Shown here one piece after another: positions 12,872-25,470 of a stretch of DNA of 64,000 bases. This DNA comes from Terebella lapidaria (lineage: Eukaryota; Annelida; Polychaeta; Terebellida; Terebellidae), in NCBI GenBank assembly GCA_949152475.1, contig OX424563.1, positions 3,383,001-3,447,000 on the forward strand, read 5' to 3'. Within the stretch, counting starts at the first letter, position 1, and each line of letters begins with the position of its first letter. The position numbers and the translations under genes are program-made. Below the pieces are notes generated by a model. It made no database searches and was not told the DNA's origin. It saw only the letters and a list, made by a program, of their open reading frames with translations.

Positions 12872-14407
12872 CTAGTAACAGTCTAAAATTGGCCTCGACT
12901 GATTGAGAGCCAAGTTGAATGTCACACGTTTACCCGAGGACGTTTTACGAAGTCCGCTAGCTGCGTCAGAAGCCGACAGTGGTGGGAGTGGGTGAGCACT
13001 CTGGGCATACATGCTTCGTCCTCCAAAGCCCGAGAACTCCTGGCCATAGAATGACCGAGAGTGGTCCAGAGTTGCACTACGATGTCCATTTCCTTTCTTC
13101 AGTATGGACTTGTGTGCTCTCTTATTAGCAAGGCTGCTCATTATATCTGATGTCAATTGTGAATACCCTGTTCCATATGCGCTCGTGGTAGGAATGTTTT
13201 CCGTATTACTGTAGGTTCCTTCTAAGGACAGGTAATTCTGAGGGCTGATATACCTGTTCTTGTCCTTGTGAGGCTCCAGTACGTCAGCACTGCTGGGTCC
13301 TGTGGATGTGAGGATGTCGCTAGGCGGGGTGTACTTGCTCAGGGTGGTATCCGTGTCGCCGCGTAGTAGATAGTCCCCTGGACGGTAGGGAGTAAAGGGG
13401 CGTGGCTGGTGTGCTGAGGACGTCTGTGGAGACCGTGAGAGTCTCCCACCAAGCCACGGCCTCTCCGAGCCATCGCGGCTCACTGCTGGTGGCTTGGGTA
13501 CGTACGGTTCTTGGGCCAGTCTCGGCGAGATGTTGTGCTCTTGGGTGATGTCCGTCAAGGGATGGCTACTGTACTTGTGTTGGAAGTTCTGGGAGTCGCC
13601 CAACGTGGAACCTATGAGTTTGTTCTCGTCTCCTAGATGTCGATCAATGTAATGACTGGAGTTATAGGTTGGGTGTACACTTTCTGAAGAATTGGTCCCA
13701 TTGGAGTTCATGGTCCCATGGATTGTATTTGACCTTGTCAAACCGGGTGTTATATCTAAGACAGAGGGTGATGTTTTGGAATAGGACTGATTGCTCTGTG
13801 CTCCGGTAGCAAGTTCGTGTCGCTCAGCGTTTAAGCTGAGCTGGTGGTCCCGTGAAGTTGTCCCTAAGGTTGTATGAGATCGGTGCAGGCCGAGCTCCTC
13901 ACTTAGGTTCCGAGATCTGCCCGGCAGCGTGTTGAACTTGAGACCTCCACTGAACTTGTCCGAAGTACTCGTGCTGTAGCCACTGCTCGAGGCAGGCGTG
14001 TACCTGGGGACCTCCCTAGAAGAGCTCTCCAGATAAATTCCAGCAGACCTTGTAGGTCCGGACCCAAGACTCGTGTTGTCCGCAATGGATCTCTGCCCGT
14101 ACTGTGGCGCCGAAGGGACTCGCCCGGAGAGCCCATAACGGGCCAACGGGTCCGAGAATCTCCTCTCTTCGGAACCAGTGGAGGTTGCGATCTTTGACAC
14201 GTCGACGGCGGTGACGGCACTGACTCGGGTGGGTGAGGAGGATGGCAGGAGTGAGCTGGTGCCCCTCTGTAGCTGCTTGAGGGGCTCACTGTGGCCCGCG
14301 GGAGCAGGGTAGGACGAGGAGCCGCCTGAGAAGGCCCCGTACTGGCTATTGCTGGTGTGGTTGAAGGGCGAGTACGAGGGACCTCGCTGCCACGAGGCCG
14401 CCGACAT
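12872..14407 (-). CDS. Ser/Gly-rich protein with SILK and RVxF motifs, putative protein phosphatase 1 partner
   Basis: A single 511-codon exon starting MSAASWQRGPSYSPFN. No folded domain, signal peptide or membrane span is visible; composition is rich in Ser, Thr, Gly, Pro and Tyr, as in disordered scaffold proteins. The C-terminal 80 residues look more constrained: HKSILKKGN (SILK motif, residues 434-437) and, 55 residues later, SGKRVTFNLALN (RVxF motif KRVTF, residues 493-497). In PP1 regulators such as inhibitor-2 and KNL1, SILK precedes RVxF and both dock on the PP1 catalytic subunit. Codon-phase openness over 1.5 kb without tandem repetition supports real coding. The ATG is preceded by a possible 3' splice site (acceptor before 14490), so a 5'UTR exon is likely. 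I do not recognise the family. Confidence 0.8.
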   Translation of the reverse strand: MSAASWQRGPSYSPFNHTSNSQYGAFSGGSSSYPAPAGHSEPLKQLQRGTSSLLPSSSPTRVSAVTAVDVSKIATSTGSEERRFSDPLARYGLSGRVPSAPQYGQRSIADNTSLGSGPTRSAGIYLESSSREVPRYTPASSSGYSTSTSDKFSGGLKFNTLPGRSRNLSEELGLHRSHTTLGTTSRDHQLSLNAERHELATGAQSNQSYSKTSPSVLDITPGLTRSNTIHGTMNSNGTNSSESVHPTYNSSHYIDRHLGDENKLIGSTLGDSQNFQHKYSSHPLTDITQEHNISPRLAQEPYVPKPPAVSRDGSERPWLGGRLSRSPQTSSAHQPRPFTPYRPGDYLLRGDTDTTLSKYTPPSDILTSTGPSSADVLEPHKDKNRYISPQNYLSLEGTYSNTENIPTTSAYGTGYSQLTSDIMSSLANKRAHKSILKKGNGHRSATLDHSRSFYGQEFSGFGGRSMYAQSAHPLPPLSASDAASGLRKTSSGKRVTFNLALNQSRPILDCY

Positions 14408-15492
14408 GCTGATAATGTGACTCGTGACGTGCTCGTTTGAAGGCGCTAAGCTCTCTCTCTACTCGGTCCTGATAACCTGGTGACAGTTATCTGGAAGTAG
14501 ACATCATAATGTACTCATCATAATGCATGCATAATTGTTTCCACAATGAATGCACGTTGCTCAAATTTGGCATTTCCAGAGGTTATTTTATTATTCTCAC
14601 TCCAGCGGTTGCAATTGAATAATAGCTAACCTGTACCCAACAGAATTATCAATACCAAGTTTTCAGTGCATGTAGGCCTGCATGTACATGTATAGCAGCT
14701 GACTGCTATGTTTCGTTATACATCACGCGCCATGCCCAAAGTTCATTACGAGTCGTACATCAAATAGACACGCAATCTACGATGCGTAGTAAACCTGCGA
14801 CCGTGTCCACGTGTGTCTGCGTGCAATATATGCTGTGTATGATGTGGATTAGTCTTTTGGAAGCCTGCCACATGTTCTACTTCGAAAAGTGCCTTTTCAT
14901 GTCGTTAATTGGAACGAACATTCATAGTCATTAGCGTGCGGTCCTTAAGGTAACCCGATGTCCTTTACGACAGCGATTATAGGCTACACAGCACGTACAT
15001 GGCAAATACTGGTCAAGTGCTACCGAAGCAATTAACCAGGCGGATTTGTTGAAGATTTGGGTTTCTGAGTCTATTCTATAAGTACACGAGTTGAAATCCA
15101 TGTTTGCCCAATCAATATCATGCCTATTTATCGACCAAACATATGAAGAAAATATTTTCCGCTTCAAGTATTCATGTATTGACTGAATTGTAGTTTTAAA
15201 ACATTAGCATAGTTTGTTCCTGGTGCATATTTGTCAAACTAATATGCTAGTTTGAAAAAAAAAAGAAACATTTTTTGTACACATTCTCTGGAATCAAATG
15301 GTCAGTAAGCCATCACACATATACTGTACACGAATATTACATAATAATTCTCACGTGTATTATACTTATCTTCTAGGCAGACTATTACTGCTTAGAAAAA
15401 ATCGTATTAATATTCTTAAATCACGCATCATCGCCTTTCATTTGGTGATGTGGCAATACATGTAAACTACATGTATTTTTATTGGATCACAG

Positions 15493-15617
15493 GGCCCAAG
15501 TATCATACACTGCGCCTTAATACTACTCGTCCACTAAATGAATGCCATTTAATCCGTCTGTCACCTTTTTAATCCTTATTGAAAATAGAGGAAGGCGCAG
15601 GATATGATACTTGGGCC
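15493..15617. mobile_element. 125-bp MITE with 8-bp target duplication GATCACAG
   Basis: The ends are inverted: GGCCCAAGTATCATA at the left and its complement at the right, continuing into CTGCGCCTT. Both ends are flanked by GATCACAG (15485-15492 and 15618-15625). An 8-bp duplication is typical of hAT-like transposons. There is no coding capacity. Confidence 0.85.
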
Positions 15618-15754
15618 GATCACAGCATGTGTCATTGTATTCAACAAGCATGTTGTACAGTGTCGATCTAATTTACACGAACGACTTGAAGAAAAAAACA
15701 GACGAATTTAGAAAGAGTGCAAGGTATTTTCATGTATTTTTAATGTTATGTCGC

Positions 15755-15905
15755 CGATGTCTTCTAAACGCTGGTACACTGGTATGCTGGTACAAGCATT
15801 GCAAGGTGATTGAACTCAACAATACTGCTCATTTCGTGTATGCCTCAATAAGCCTCACAATGCTTGTACCAGTATACCAGCGTACCAGCGTTTAGAAGAC
15901 ATCGC
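15755..15905. mobile_element. Fold-back MITE, about 150 bp, 8-bp target duplication TATGTCGC
   Basis: The left arm (CGATGTCTTCTAAACGCTGG, then TAC...CTGGTACAAGCATTG) is matched by its complement at the right, so most of the element can fold into one hairpin with a loop of about 50 bases. TATGTCGC occurs at 15747-15754 and 15906-15913. It is probably a non-autonomous hAT-like element. The exact ends are uncertain by one base. Confidence 0.8.
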
Positions 15906-16209
15906 TATGTCGCGAGTCGTCAATAACCTTGGATGAAAAAATGGCGAATTAAATATCTAAGGATCTAAGTATATGATTGTAACCTACTTACATGTGGATA
16001 TGGTGTAGTCGCTGTCACGACACCCCTCGTGTTCCTACCTCTACCCCTGCAAAATGGTTCATGTAAAGTGTGAATAAATGATGTGATTTACATATAGCCA
16101 TCCATTGTGACGTCACAAACTAAAAATAATTATTCACTTATTAGAATTTTGGAATAAATTATTCCTGATCCCGATGGTGTATAATTGGTTGCAATGTATT
16201 GCATTATTA

Positions 16210-18383
16210 TTTCGGCAGAAATGCCTTTATGGTTTTAGCAGAATTTGTTTGTTTTTTTTTTTTCTTTCTTTTTTTCTTCTTCCGCCGTTTTGGTTTCCGG
16301 ACGATAACTTTAGATTGCCTTGATGGATCCTTATCAAATTTTCACCACTAGTCAGAAATGATATGTGGAAGAACCCTATTCTTTTTGAGCGGCTCCGAGG
16401 TCCGTGAGGTCCATGAGGATGAAATCAAGGTTTTTGGTTTCCGGACGATAACTCGAAAAATATTCAGGCAATAGATGCAGAACTCTGCATGGAGGTTCAT
16501 ATACCACCAGGGAAGAACCCTATTGATTTTGGGATCAATCCGTCAAATGACCTTTGACCTAGAGGTCAAAATATTTTTTTGCTGATTCATCCTTGAAGCT
16601 TCCTGCATATCTCAGAAACGGTGCGTCGTAGAGCGAAACGGACGTTATTTTCGGACTCGTCGCCCTAGACAAACATGTCTATGGGGTATTTTTTTTTTTT
16701 ATTCGACTCCGAGGTCCGTGAGGTCCGTGAGGATGATATCAAGGCTGATTATGAGACTTGGTTTCCGGACGATAACTCGAAAAATATTCAGGCAATAGTT
16801 GCAGAACTTTGCATGGAGGTTTATATACCACCAGGGAAGAACCCTATCGATTTTGGGATTGATCCGTCAAATGACCTTTGACCTGGAGGTCAAAATAATT
16901 TTTTTGCTGATTCATCCTTGAGGCTTCCTGCATATCTCAGAAACGGTGAGTCGTAGAGCGAAACGGACGTTATTTTCGGACTCGTTGCCCTAGACAAACA
17001 TGTCTGAGGGGTATTATGGATGAACTTTGACCTTGACCCAAAATTGTTTTGCCGAGTCGGCATTTCTCGTTTTCGTCGATATCTCGGAAACGGTGCGTCG
17101 TAGAGCGATTCGGACCTTATTTTTGGACTCGTCGCCCTAGACAAACATGTCTAATGGGTATTATGGATGAACTTTGACCTTGACCCGAAATTTTTTTGCC
17201 GAGTCGGCATTTTTTTGTTTCGTCGATATCTCGGAAACGGTGCGTTGTAGAGCGAAACGGACGTTATTTTTGGACTCGTCGCCCTCGACAAAATGTCTAG
17301 TGGGTATTATGGATGAACTTTGACCTTGACCCGAATTTTTTTGCCGAGTCGGCATTTCTCGTTTTTGTCGATATCTCGGAAACGGTGCTTCTTACAGCGA
17401 AACAGACGTTATTTTCGGACTCGTCGCCCTAGATGAACATGTACTAATGGGTATTATGGATGAGTATCTAGGAGTATCTATGAACTTTGACCTCGACCCG
17501 AAATTTTTTTGCCGAGTCGGCATTTTTCGTTTTCGTCGATATCTCGGAAACGGTGCGTCGTAGAGCGAAACGGACGTTATTTTCGGACTCGTCGCCCTAG
17601 ACAAATATGTCTAAGGGTTATTATGGATGAACTTTGACCTTGACCCGAAATTTCTTTGCCGAGTCGGCATTTTTTTGTTTCGTCGATATCTCGCAAACGG
17701 TGCGTCGTAGAACGAAACGGACGTTATTTTCGGACTCGTCCTCCTAGACAAACAGGTCTAAGGGGTTTTATGGATGAACTTTGACCTTGACCAGAAATTT
17801 TTTTGCCGAGTCGGCATTTTTCGTTTTCGTCGATATCTCGGAAACGGTGCGTCGTAGAGCGAAACGGACGTTATTTTCGGACTGGTCACCCTAGACAAAC
17901 ATGTCTGGGGGGTATCATGGATAAACTTTGACCTTGACCCGAAATTTTTCTGCTGAGTCAGCATTTTTCGTTTTCGTCGATATCTCGCAAACGGTGAGTC
18001 GTAGAGCGAAACGGATGATATTTTCGGACTCGTCGCCCTAGACAAACATGTCTAAGGGGTATTATGGATGAACTTTGACCTTGACCCAAAATTTTTTTGC
18101 CGAGTCGGCATTTTTCGTTTTCGTCGATATCTCGCAAACGGTGCGTCGTAGAGCGAAACGGGCGTTATTTTCGGACTTTCGGACCTAGACAAACATGTCT
18201 AAGGGGTATGATGGATGAACTTTGACCTTGACCCGAAATTTTTTTCGCTGAGTCGACATTTTTCATTTTCGTCAATATCTAGCAAACGGTGTGTCATAGA
18301 GCCTGTGGCAAACATGTTTCAAATATTACGAATTAGTCCTAACACCGAAATGCCTCCAAGGCATCTTTAAGCCTTGACGTTTA

Positions 18384-18384
<1 letters not shown>
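16210..18384 (+). mobile_element. Helentron/Helitron-like non-autonomous element with central 148-bp array, copy 1
   Basis: It begins TTTCGGCAGAAATGCC after an A and ends ...GACGTTTAG before a T. Near the 3' end are two small hairpins (ATGCCT-CCA-AGGCAT and an AAGGC...GCCTT stem). The order is 5' end with a T-rich stretch, two diverged blocks of about 300 bp ('ggtttccggacgataact'), nine units of about 148 bp ('atggatgaactttgaccttg'), then the 3' end. Short subterminal inverted AAGGCAT motifs, a 3' hairpin, a central minisatellite and no target duplication fit Helentron-associated elements (like bivalve 'pearl' elements). No transposase is encoded. A second copy lies at 25400-27520. Confidence 0.75.

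Positions 18385-18436
<52 letters not shown>
18385..18436. repeat. (TTA)n microsatellite
   Basis: About 17 uninterrupted TTA triplets begin immediately at the 3' end of the Helentron-like element. The element may have inserted at the edge of a pre-existing microsatellite. Confidence 0.95.
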
Positions 18437-18750
18437 ACACCCTTCCAGCACACATGACATTAGTGAACCCAATAGCTTCTGGTTATTTATGGTCTGTTGA
18501 CCACAACACGTGTATGTTATCGAAAGCTCTGTCCGAACACGAATCAGTGACGTTAATCGTTTGGAGGTAAACATGTCACCCACCTGATTATCGGTAAAAT
18601 TGGCAAATCCTTGTTATGATTTACACATTCGTTATCTTGATATTGAGTGTCCCAATATATCGATATATCCCGGTTGTCACGTGGAAGAGCTCAGGTTAAA
18701 TGGTGACCGAACGATCAACAGTTTCAGAACATTATTCAAGAAAAACGTAC

Positions 18751-18950
18751 CTGTTATCTCACTCAAATAGCCATGACTGGAGGTACGGGGTAACGTTTGC
18801 CTGATGACAAGGCTGAGCTAGAGCTAGGATGGTAGTCTTGCGACCCAGTCCATGTCACAGCTAGGGTCCAGGTATTGATTAATAGGACTCGACACTATGG
18901 CAACCAGCAAACACTGACTGACATGGTCGACTGAATCAGAACCGAACGCC
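18751..18950 (-). other. Possible 5'UTR exon/promoter region of the SILK/RVxF gene
   Basis: On the minus strand a strong donor (AACAG|GTACGT) lies at 18751/18750, and a matching acceptor (ctacttccag|ATAACTG) lies just before 14490, upstream of the ATG at 14407. This would make a 4.3-kb 5'UTR intron and place the start of transcription head-to-head with BNIP3, about 0.5 kb away. The upstream limit is arbitrary. This is an inference from splice-site matches only. Confidence 0.3.
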
Positions 18951-19375
18951 AAGCTAACTATATTGATTATAATTACGTTTAAATGATTAATGAATAGATA
19001 GAGTATCGATTACAGCTAATGTATCAATGAATATAGGTAAACAAATTTTCTTTACAAGATTTACAAAGCCATATATATTAGTGTTATAAGTCATTTTAAT
19101 ATTTTCTCTTAGTATTCAATAAAAGTATGCCTAAATTCTGAATAAAAAATAACATCCACATTGACATATTTCTGTGTTAGAATATTGATCAATAAATCAA
19201 AGAATGTCACTGATACTAAATATGGAATTTAATAATAATCATCCCCGTTATAACAAAGATATGTGTCTTATTATTGTGTCCAATATGATATTTTATTAGT
19301 ATTGACACCGAATGAACCTTTAATTGGCAACCCTAACGCTTCCCAGTTGAGATTGGTCTATGACCCAAGGAGGGT

Positions 19376-19519
19376 ACACAGGCACCTGCTGGTCACGTGG
19401 TCTCTGTCCGTGACGTCACACCAAAACAAAAACAAGGGATTTTCATGACGATAAAACGCAGCGAAATTTGGTAGCCTCATCATTTCCCAGCGGAAACTGA
19501 CTGAGAAATAACAGAGAAA
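19376..19519 (+). promoter_or_regulatory. BNIP3 proximal promoter/5'UTR with HIF-type and CRE sites
   Basis: Within 145 bp of the BNIP3 ATG lie CACAG (19377-19381), a CACGTG box containing the HIF core ACGTG (19394-19399) and a perfect CRE palindrome TGACGTCA (19411-19418). Vertebrate BNIP3 is a well-known hypoxia-induced HIF target through a promoter ACGTG. Conservation of that control here is an inference. Confidence 0.5.
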
Positions 19520-22500
19520 ATGTCTTCGATACCCAGAAAAGAACAAAAAGATGATAAGCTCGCAGGTAAGACATATAATGGCACACTTCACTTCTTTGGA
19601 TGGGATGAAAATATCATGGACAAACCAAGCAGATGTTGATATTTCTGATGACTTGGCCATCTTGGTTTGTTTATAGGGAGCTTTGTTTAGGGTTGGCGTT
19701 GGGAGGGGCTTTGAACTGCGTAATTTTTTTCTGGGTGCGATGTTATAGAAACATATGAAACAACCAGTACATGCCATGGAAATCCTTGACGATCGTAGAA
19801 ATAGTAAATTTTATTTAGTATTATTGCGTCTTTCATTGCGTCTTTCATTGCTTCGTCAAAGTTCGTGTCGACGTGCGTGTGCGCGTTGCCTTTAGTCTGG
19901 CATTGTCAGGAATACTCTGCACACATGTACATGTATACTGATATACATGACACCCTCTGTACTGCAACAATATTGTACATGTAAATGATCTGTGTTTCTC
20001 GCGTTGTAGCGATTTACTCCTTTTTTGTACGAACATTTTTATAGAATATTTTTATAGAAAGTTGTAGATTGTGTATTTTAATGGATTGTATATATTTGGA
20101 TATAATGAAGCAAGTATTGTAATTACATTTACTACGTGTACATGTAGGAACCATGCCTGTACATGTATGTAAAGCTCCTTTTGTGTCAAGTGTACAGCAG
20201 ATTTCATTCCTATCATCGCTATCGAAATTTACATTTATTACATATATACATGTAGTATACCCATTAATTGTGGATACGTGTACAGACTATGTCATACAGA
20301 GTTACTTGTACATGTAATTGTAATATTTCACTACTTGTATATTAGTTGAATGAATACACATGTATCTGGTACTGTCAGCTTGCTGGAGATTCACTCCCTG
20401 ACTTGGCCAATGTGACTCTGTAGGTCAGTGACATGCTGGTGAGAGGCATGCAGTTGTTTGAGGTCAGAGCTGTGATTTGATCATGTACAGTACTGATTTC
20501 GCAAAACCTCACTAGCCATGCGAATGCTACATGCTAAATGCTAGGCCATGCGATTACGTGCGACTTGATGCTAGCATCAAATCGCATGGTGCGACCAGTG
20601 GGCGCGATGCCATCGCATCAGGCGGCCGTCTTAGTTGAACAGGCGAGCATTGTCTCGCACAGATGCGCGCATCCTTTATTTCGGATGCAAATACTGACTT
20701 TAATATGAACTGAAATGAAACACTGCATTTTCCCATACGATCTACATGATACAGACTGTTTATAAACCACTCGACCATGTGTTTGCGAGCATATAATGGC
20801 CTTCACAAAAAATGCGAAATGCTTTTAGTGCACCACAGTGCCAAGAAGCAATGCTAGCATCGAGGGATGCTCGCATACACAATGCTAGCATCAAATCGCA
20901 TGATGCTACGTCAGGCGAAGTTGGGCGAACACGTGCTAAATGCCAGGTGTCCCATGCTGGCATTTTGGTGAGGTTTTGCGAAATCAGTACTGTACAACAC
21001 CCTGCTGGGATGGAGAGGTGGCTGGCCATCAAGTGGGAGCAGGGAGATTACTGGGGTCAATATCCCCCAGGAATTCCCCATTGCTTCCCAGCAGTAGTTA
21101 TTTATTTCCATCAAGTGGTTGCTGCTGCTGAGCATTGCTATAAATATTGGCCGCACTAGTACATGTATATTCAGCCAGCATCTCAGTGTCACGTTTACAC
21201 GCACAAAGCCTGGCACCTTGCCCATTGCTTTGTTTCCAATTGCTAATTACAGGTACCTGGCTCACATGATTGCCTGATTCACACCTGAGTGCATGATCAT
21301 ATTGATAGCAGTCTGATAACTTCAAGGCCAGTGTCCAATCCAATACAAGAGGACAAAACCTTTTTAAAACCATTCAATGATCAATAAAATCAAGTTCTGT
21401 GAACTCCTATATGTATAGTTTACAGACATAAAACAGTAGAATCTAATTTGTATTCACAAATAATATATAACTCAGTAGACCGTGTGCGTACATTACGTGT
21501 AATATTCAATACTTTTCCTCTGTACTTTATGACAGTTTCAGAAGTAATATAATTACACAGTAATTGCCAATATCTGTCTAGATTTGAAGAGGCTCTCCAC
21601 ATTAACCACTGAATAACCCCTGGGCATGTACCTCATTACGAATCTAAACCTGGTAAAACATGGTCAAGTATTGTGTAACTGTTGTATGTGAAATGGTGAA
21701 GGATGACAGCAGCTGTCAAGTTTTTGCAATGTTTCTAAAGAAAACTCTCCCACACAGACATGCTCCCACCATCGGGGTTTCTGCTCAGTGCTGCACACAG
21801 ACGGCCCATAAAATCACACCATAGACATTAGACATGACAGGTTATGTAATTGTTCAAAATTATCCTGCACAATGTTACACATACACATTGTACACGTTAT
21901 AGTATGTTTCCCTCGATTATAGAGATAAATATATCCTGCACATTCCAGCAAATGAGTGCGGTGCAGTAGTTAGGACAAAAGCTATATACATGCAGAACAT
22001 CATGTTCTCTGTGTTGATAAATCCCAGACAAGTTTTCTATGTCATGTAATCCCATTACAACATTTGTACCTACACCAATTAAGTTTTCTGAACAGTATGA
22101 ATTTCTATCACAACACAGACAGAATATGTGCACATGTATGAATGTACGGGTATGAATTTGGCATCCATTTACAATTTTATTTTTATTTTATTTGGTCATT
22201 TTTCCACAGGGAACCCCATCAGTGTATAACACTGTTCTCCCTGGGGTCCCTGACATACATGAACATATACATAGTTGGAAATATATAAAACGACATATAA
22301 AAGTAATGTAAAAATGAGACAAAAAGAAGAGTTTACAAGACATAGAAGATAAACACAACATAATAGTACATATAAATGTAATACTGAAGATGTAGAATGA
22401 CTTATGTTAGATAACGAAGGACAACAAATAAAACTAAACCACAATAATGATAAAGATAATACAGGACAATACGTAAAACTAAATCATAATAATGATAAAG

Positions 22501-25431
22501 ATAATACAGTACAATACGTTATAATAAACCATAATAGTGTTAAGGTAACAAGATAATAATGTTATAAAAAGTGACGTTTAATACTTAAAATTACACAGAG
22601 AATTTGCCTCCCTGATGGAGGCAGGAAGACTGTTAAAGTCGGTAGTACCTTGGTGTTTAAAAGTTCTCTGACCAAAAGAGGTTCGACTGCGTTTGACATA
22701 GATCTGGTTGCCTACAGATGCCCTAGTTCTGTGATGGTGTTCCTGACTAGACAATTTAAAACTACCTTGTAAATAACTGGGAACATTACCATCAAGACAT
22801 TTACGTACCATGACACAGTCAGACACACCTGTTATATCTCCACCGGTTATTAAGTGGTACCCACCTTAACACTTCAGTGGTAGCTAGGGGTTTGACAAGG
22901 AACACCCAACAGCAGCCTGCCAGCACGTTTCTGTAGTTTTTCCAGCACATCTAGATATTTGGCATTTGTAGTGGACCAGGCATTAGAACAGTAGTTAAGG
23001 TGGGGGAGTACCATAGCATTGAACAACGTTTTGCCATGAGTTATTGACAAATACTTTGATATAAACTTTTTTATTGTACTTGAAATGTTTATCATGACAA
23101 AGATGTACACGAACATATAGATGTGGATGTACTGTGCAAGTGTTGAAGGGCTTTTTGGTAGAGTTTATGCGTAAATCTGAGAAGGAGACATTAGTACTAG
23201 TAATATGATAAAGACATGTATGAATATGAAAGTTGCCTTGCACCAATAATGGCAGCAAAAAGTCTCTGACCAATAGGTGATTGTCTATACATGCACCCCA
23301 GGGAGTCAGAAAGTAGTTCCTGGCCATATCAGGGGTAACACTTGTAAAGGGCTTCGATCAGAATCCTGGGAAAGCACTATATACTCATTATTATTATGGC
23401 ATGTATGTACTGATAACACTGCTGTACATGTATCTAGCTGAAGAGAGAAGTACAATCGTTTCATGACCTTGTGTAGACTCAGGGATCTGTTATCTAGTTT
23501 ACTGGGAGCTAAATGAGAAACCCTGGGCCCTGGGTTGTGCAATCAGTAGACAGTTTATCAGTGCTGATTTTGGATTTGTCTTCCTGGATTTCAAGGCCAA
23601 AGTACAAGCACAATAATCCTCCATATCTATATTTTTGTATATATTTAGGTGTATACATGTACATGTGAAAGAAATGTTTGTTCCACAATGCATGCTACAT
23701 GTATAAATCCCTTCAATATCTGTTGGACAAGAAGTAGAATTAGATTCACCAGGAGTATGTTTGTGATACTGTATGGACATGTGCCTAGCACAGAGACCCC
23801 TCTGTGTGATTTGTGATTGTTTGAGATGATTTGTGGAGCCAAAAACCAGGGTCCAAATAAACATGATAAACAAAACAATCCCAGAAACCACATCTGGGCC
23901 GTGTCTGGATCTGAATCCTTGGTCTGGCCAATTTTGTGTACTCTATGGTCTTAGCCATGATAAACATGTATTTTAGTAATGTTCACTCACAGAATTTGTC
24001 GTGTACATGTACATGAAAATGTTGAGTTCATCTTTGGCTAATCTTAACAATAATTTGCAGCTGATCTCGAATTTCATGCATGTGGGTATAATATTTGGCA
24101 TACACAGCTAAATGAGGCGATATGTATTGGCCTACATGTAGATGTCTATGTAATTACTGTACATGTATATACAGGCTAGTAAATTTTTATATTGACATGT
24201 ACCATATACATGTAAGTATTATTATGTGTATAATGAACATACATGATACAGAAAAGATATATTTCTGCATCAGAAAAAACTGAAAAAAAATAAAACACCC
24301 ATCATACATTCGTAATGTTCTATTATCATATATCAACCAGCACACCAAGTCTTGATAGATCTACATGTGTGGGCATTGATGAAGAGTTTGCATTTACAAT
24401 ACACATATTATACACCATTACACCATCAATACACATATTATACACCATTGCTTCATCATGTTTATGCATATAAACAAATACTGTAAACATTCATGTAAAC
24501 GTACATTTGCAATATCTAGTACAGTCAATATTGTACATGTATATTGATCGAGTGGGGATAAACAGCTATATGTTACAACAATGTACTTCAGACAACAGAG
24601 TTCGGATGCACAGCATTAAACCATTTTCGCCCTCCCCCTCATGTCCCCAGACTCGTGGGTGGAGCTGCAGTTCCAGGGCCAGGTACATCAGCTAGCGCCC
24701 CCTATGGAGCCGCCCTACATGTCCAAGCCCCTATCCCATGGCACCATGGAGAAACTGCTCCTAGAAGCACAGAAAGAGTGGTCGCGTACGTCATCCCGCA
24801 TCGGCAGCAACGTCGGCTCCACCACCTCCAGCCGCGGCAGGTACGTAACCATGACAACCATAACAATAAGGTCACCACCTCCAGCCGCGGCAGGTACGTA
24901 ACCATGGCAACCATAACAATAAGGTCACCACCTCCAGCCACGGCAGGTACGTAACCATGGCAACCATAACAATAAGGTCACCACCTCCAGCCGCGGCAGG
25001 TACGTAACCATGGCAACCATAGCAGCAAGGTTATCACCTCCAACTGCAGCAGGTACGTAACCATGGCAACAAGATCACATCTAGCCATGGCAGCTAGGTA
25101 CGTAACCATGGCAACAAGATCAGGACCTCTAGCTGTGGCAGTTAGTAACCATAGCAACAAGGTCACCACCTCCAGCCGCGCACCACAGCATTAACGTAGT
25201 CCGCTACAAACAAGGAGGTAATGAAAAGTCAAAATTTGAAAGTTATATCTTGAATATTATCTCTTTAAAATAACATATTCTATAGAGTAACTGATCAGCA
25301 TTCTAATACTGAAAAGAAAATATGGGGTCACCATGCTGGTTTCTTTGACATATGCGATCAAAAATCACAAACATTTACTGAAATGACTTAATTAAGGCAT
25401 TTCGGCAGAAATGCCTTTATGGTTTTAGCAG

Positions 25432-25470
<39 letters not shown>

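Noticed and set aside
13903-14289. 128-codon minus-strand frame overlapping the SILK/RVxF gene
   Set aside because: A shifted-frame shadow of the 511-codon frame with Pro/Arg bias from its GC-rich codons.
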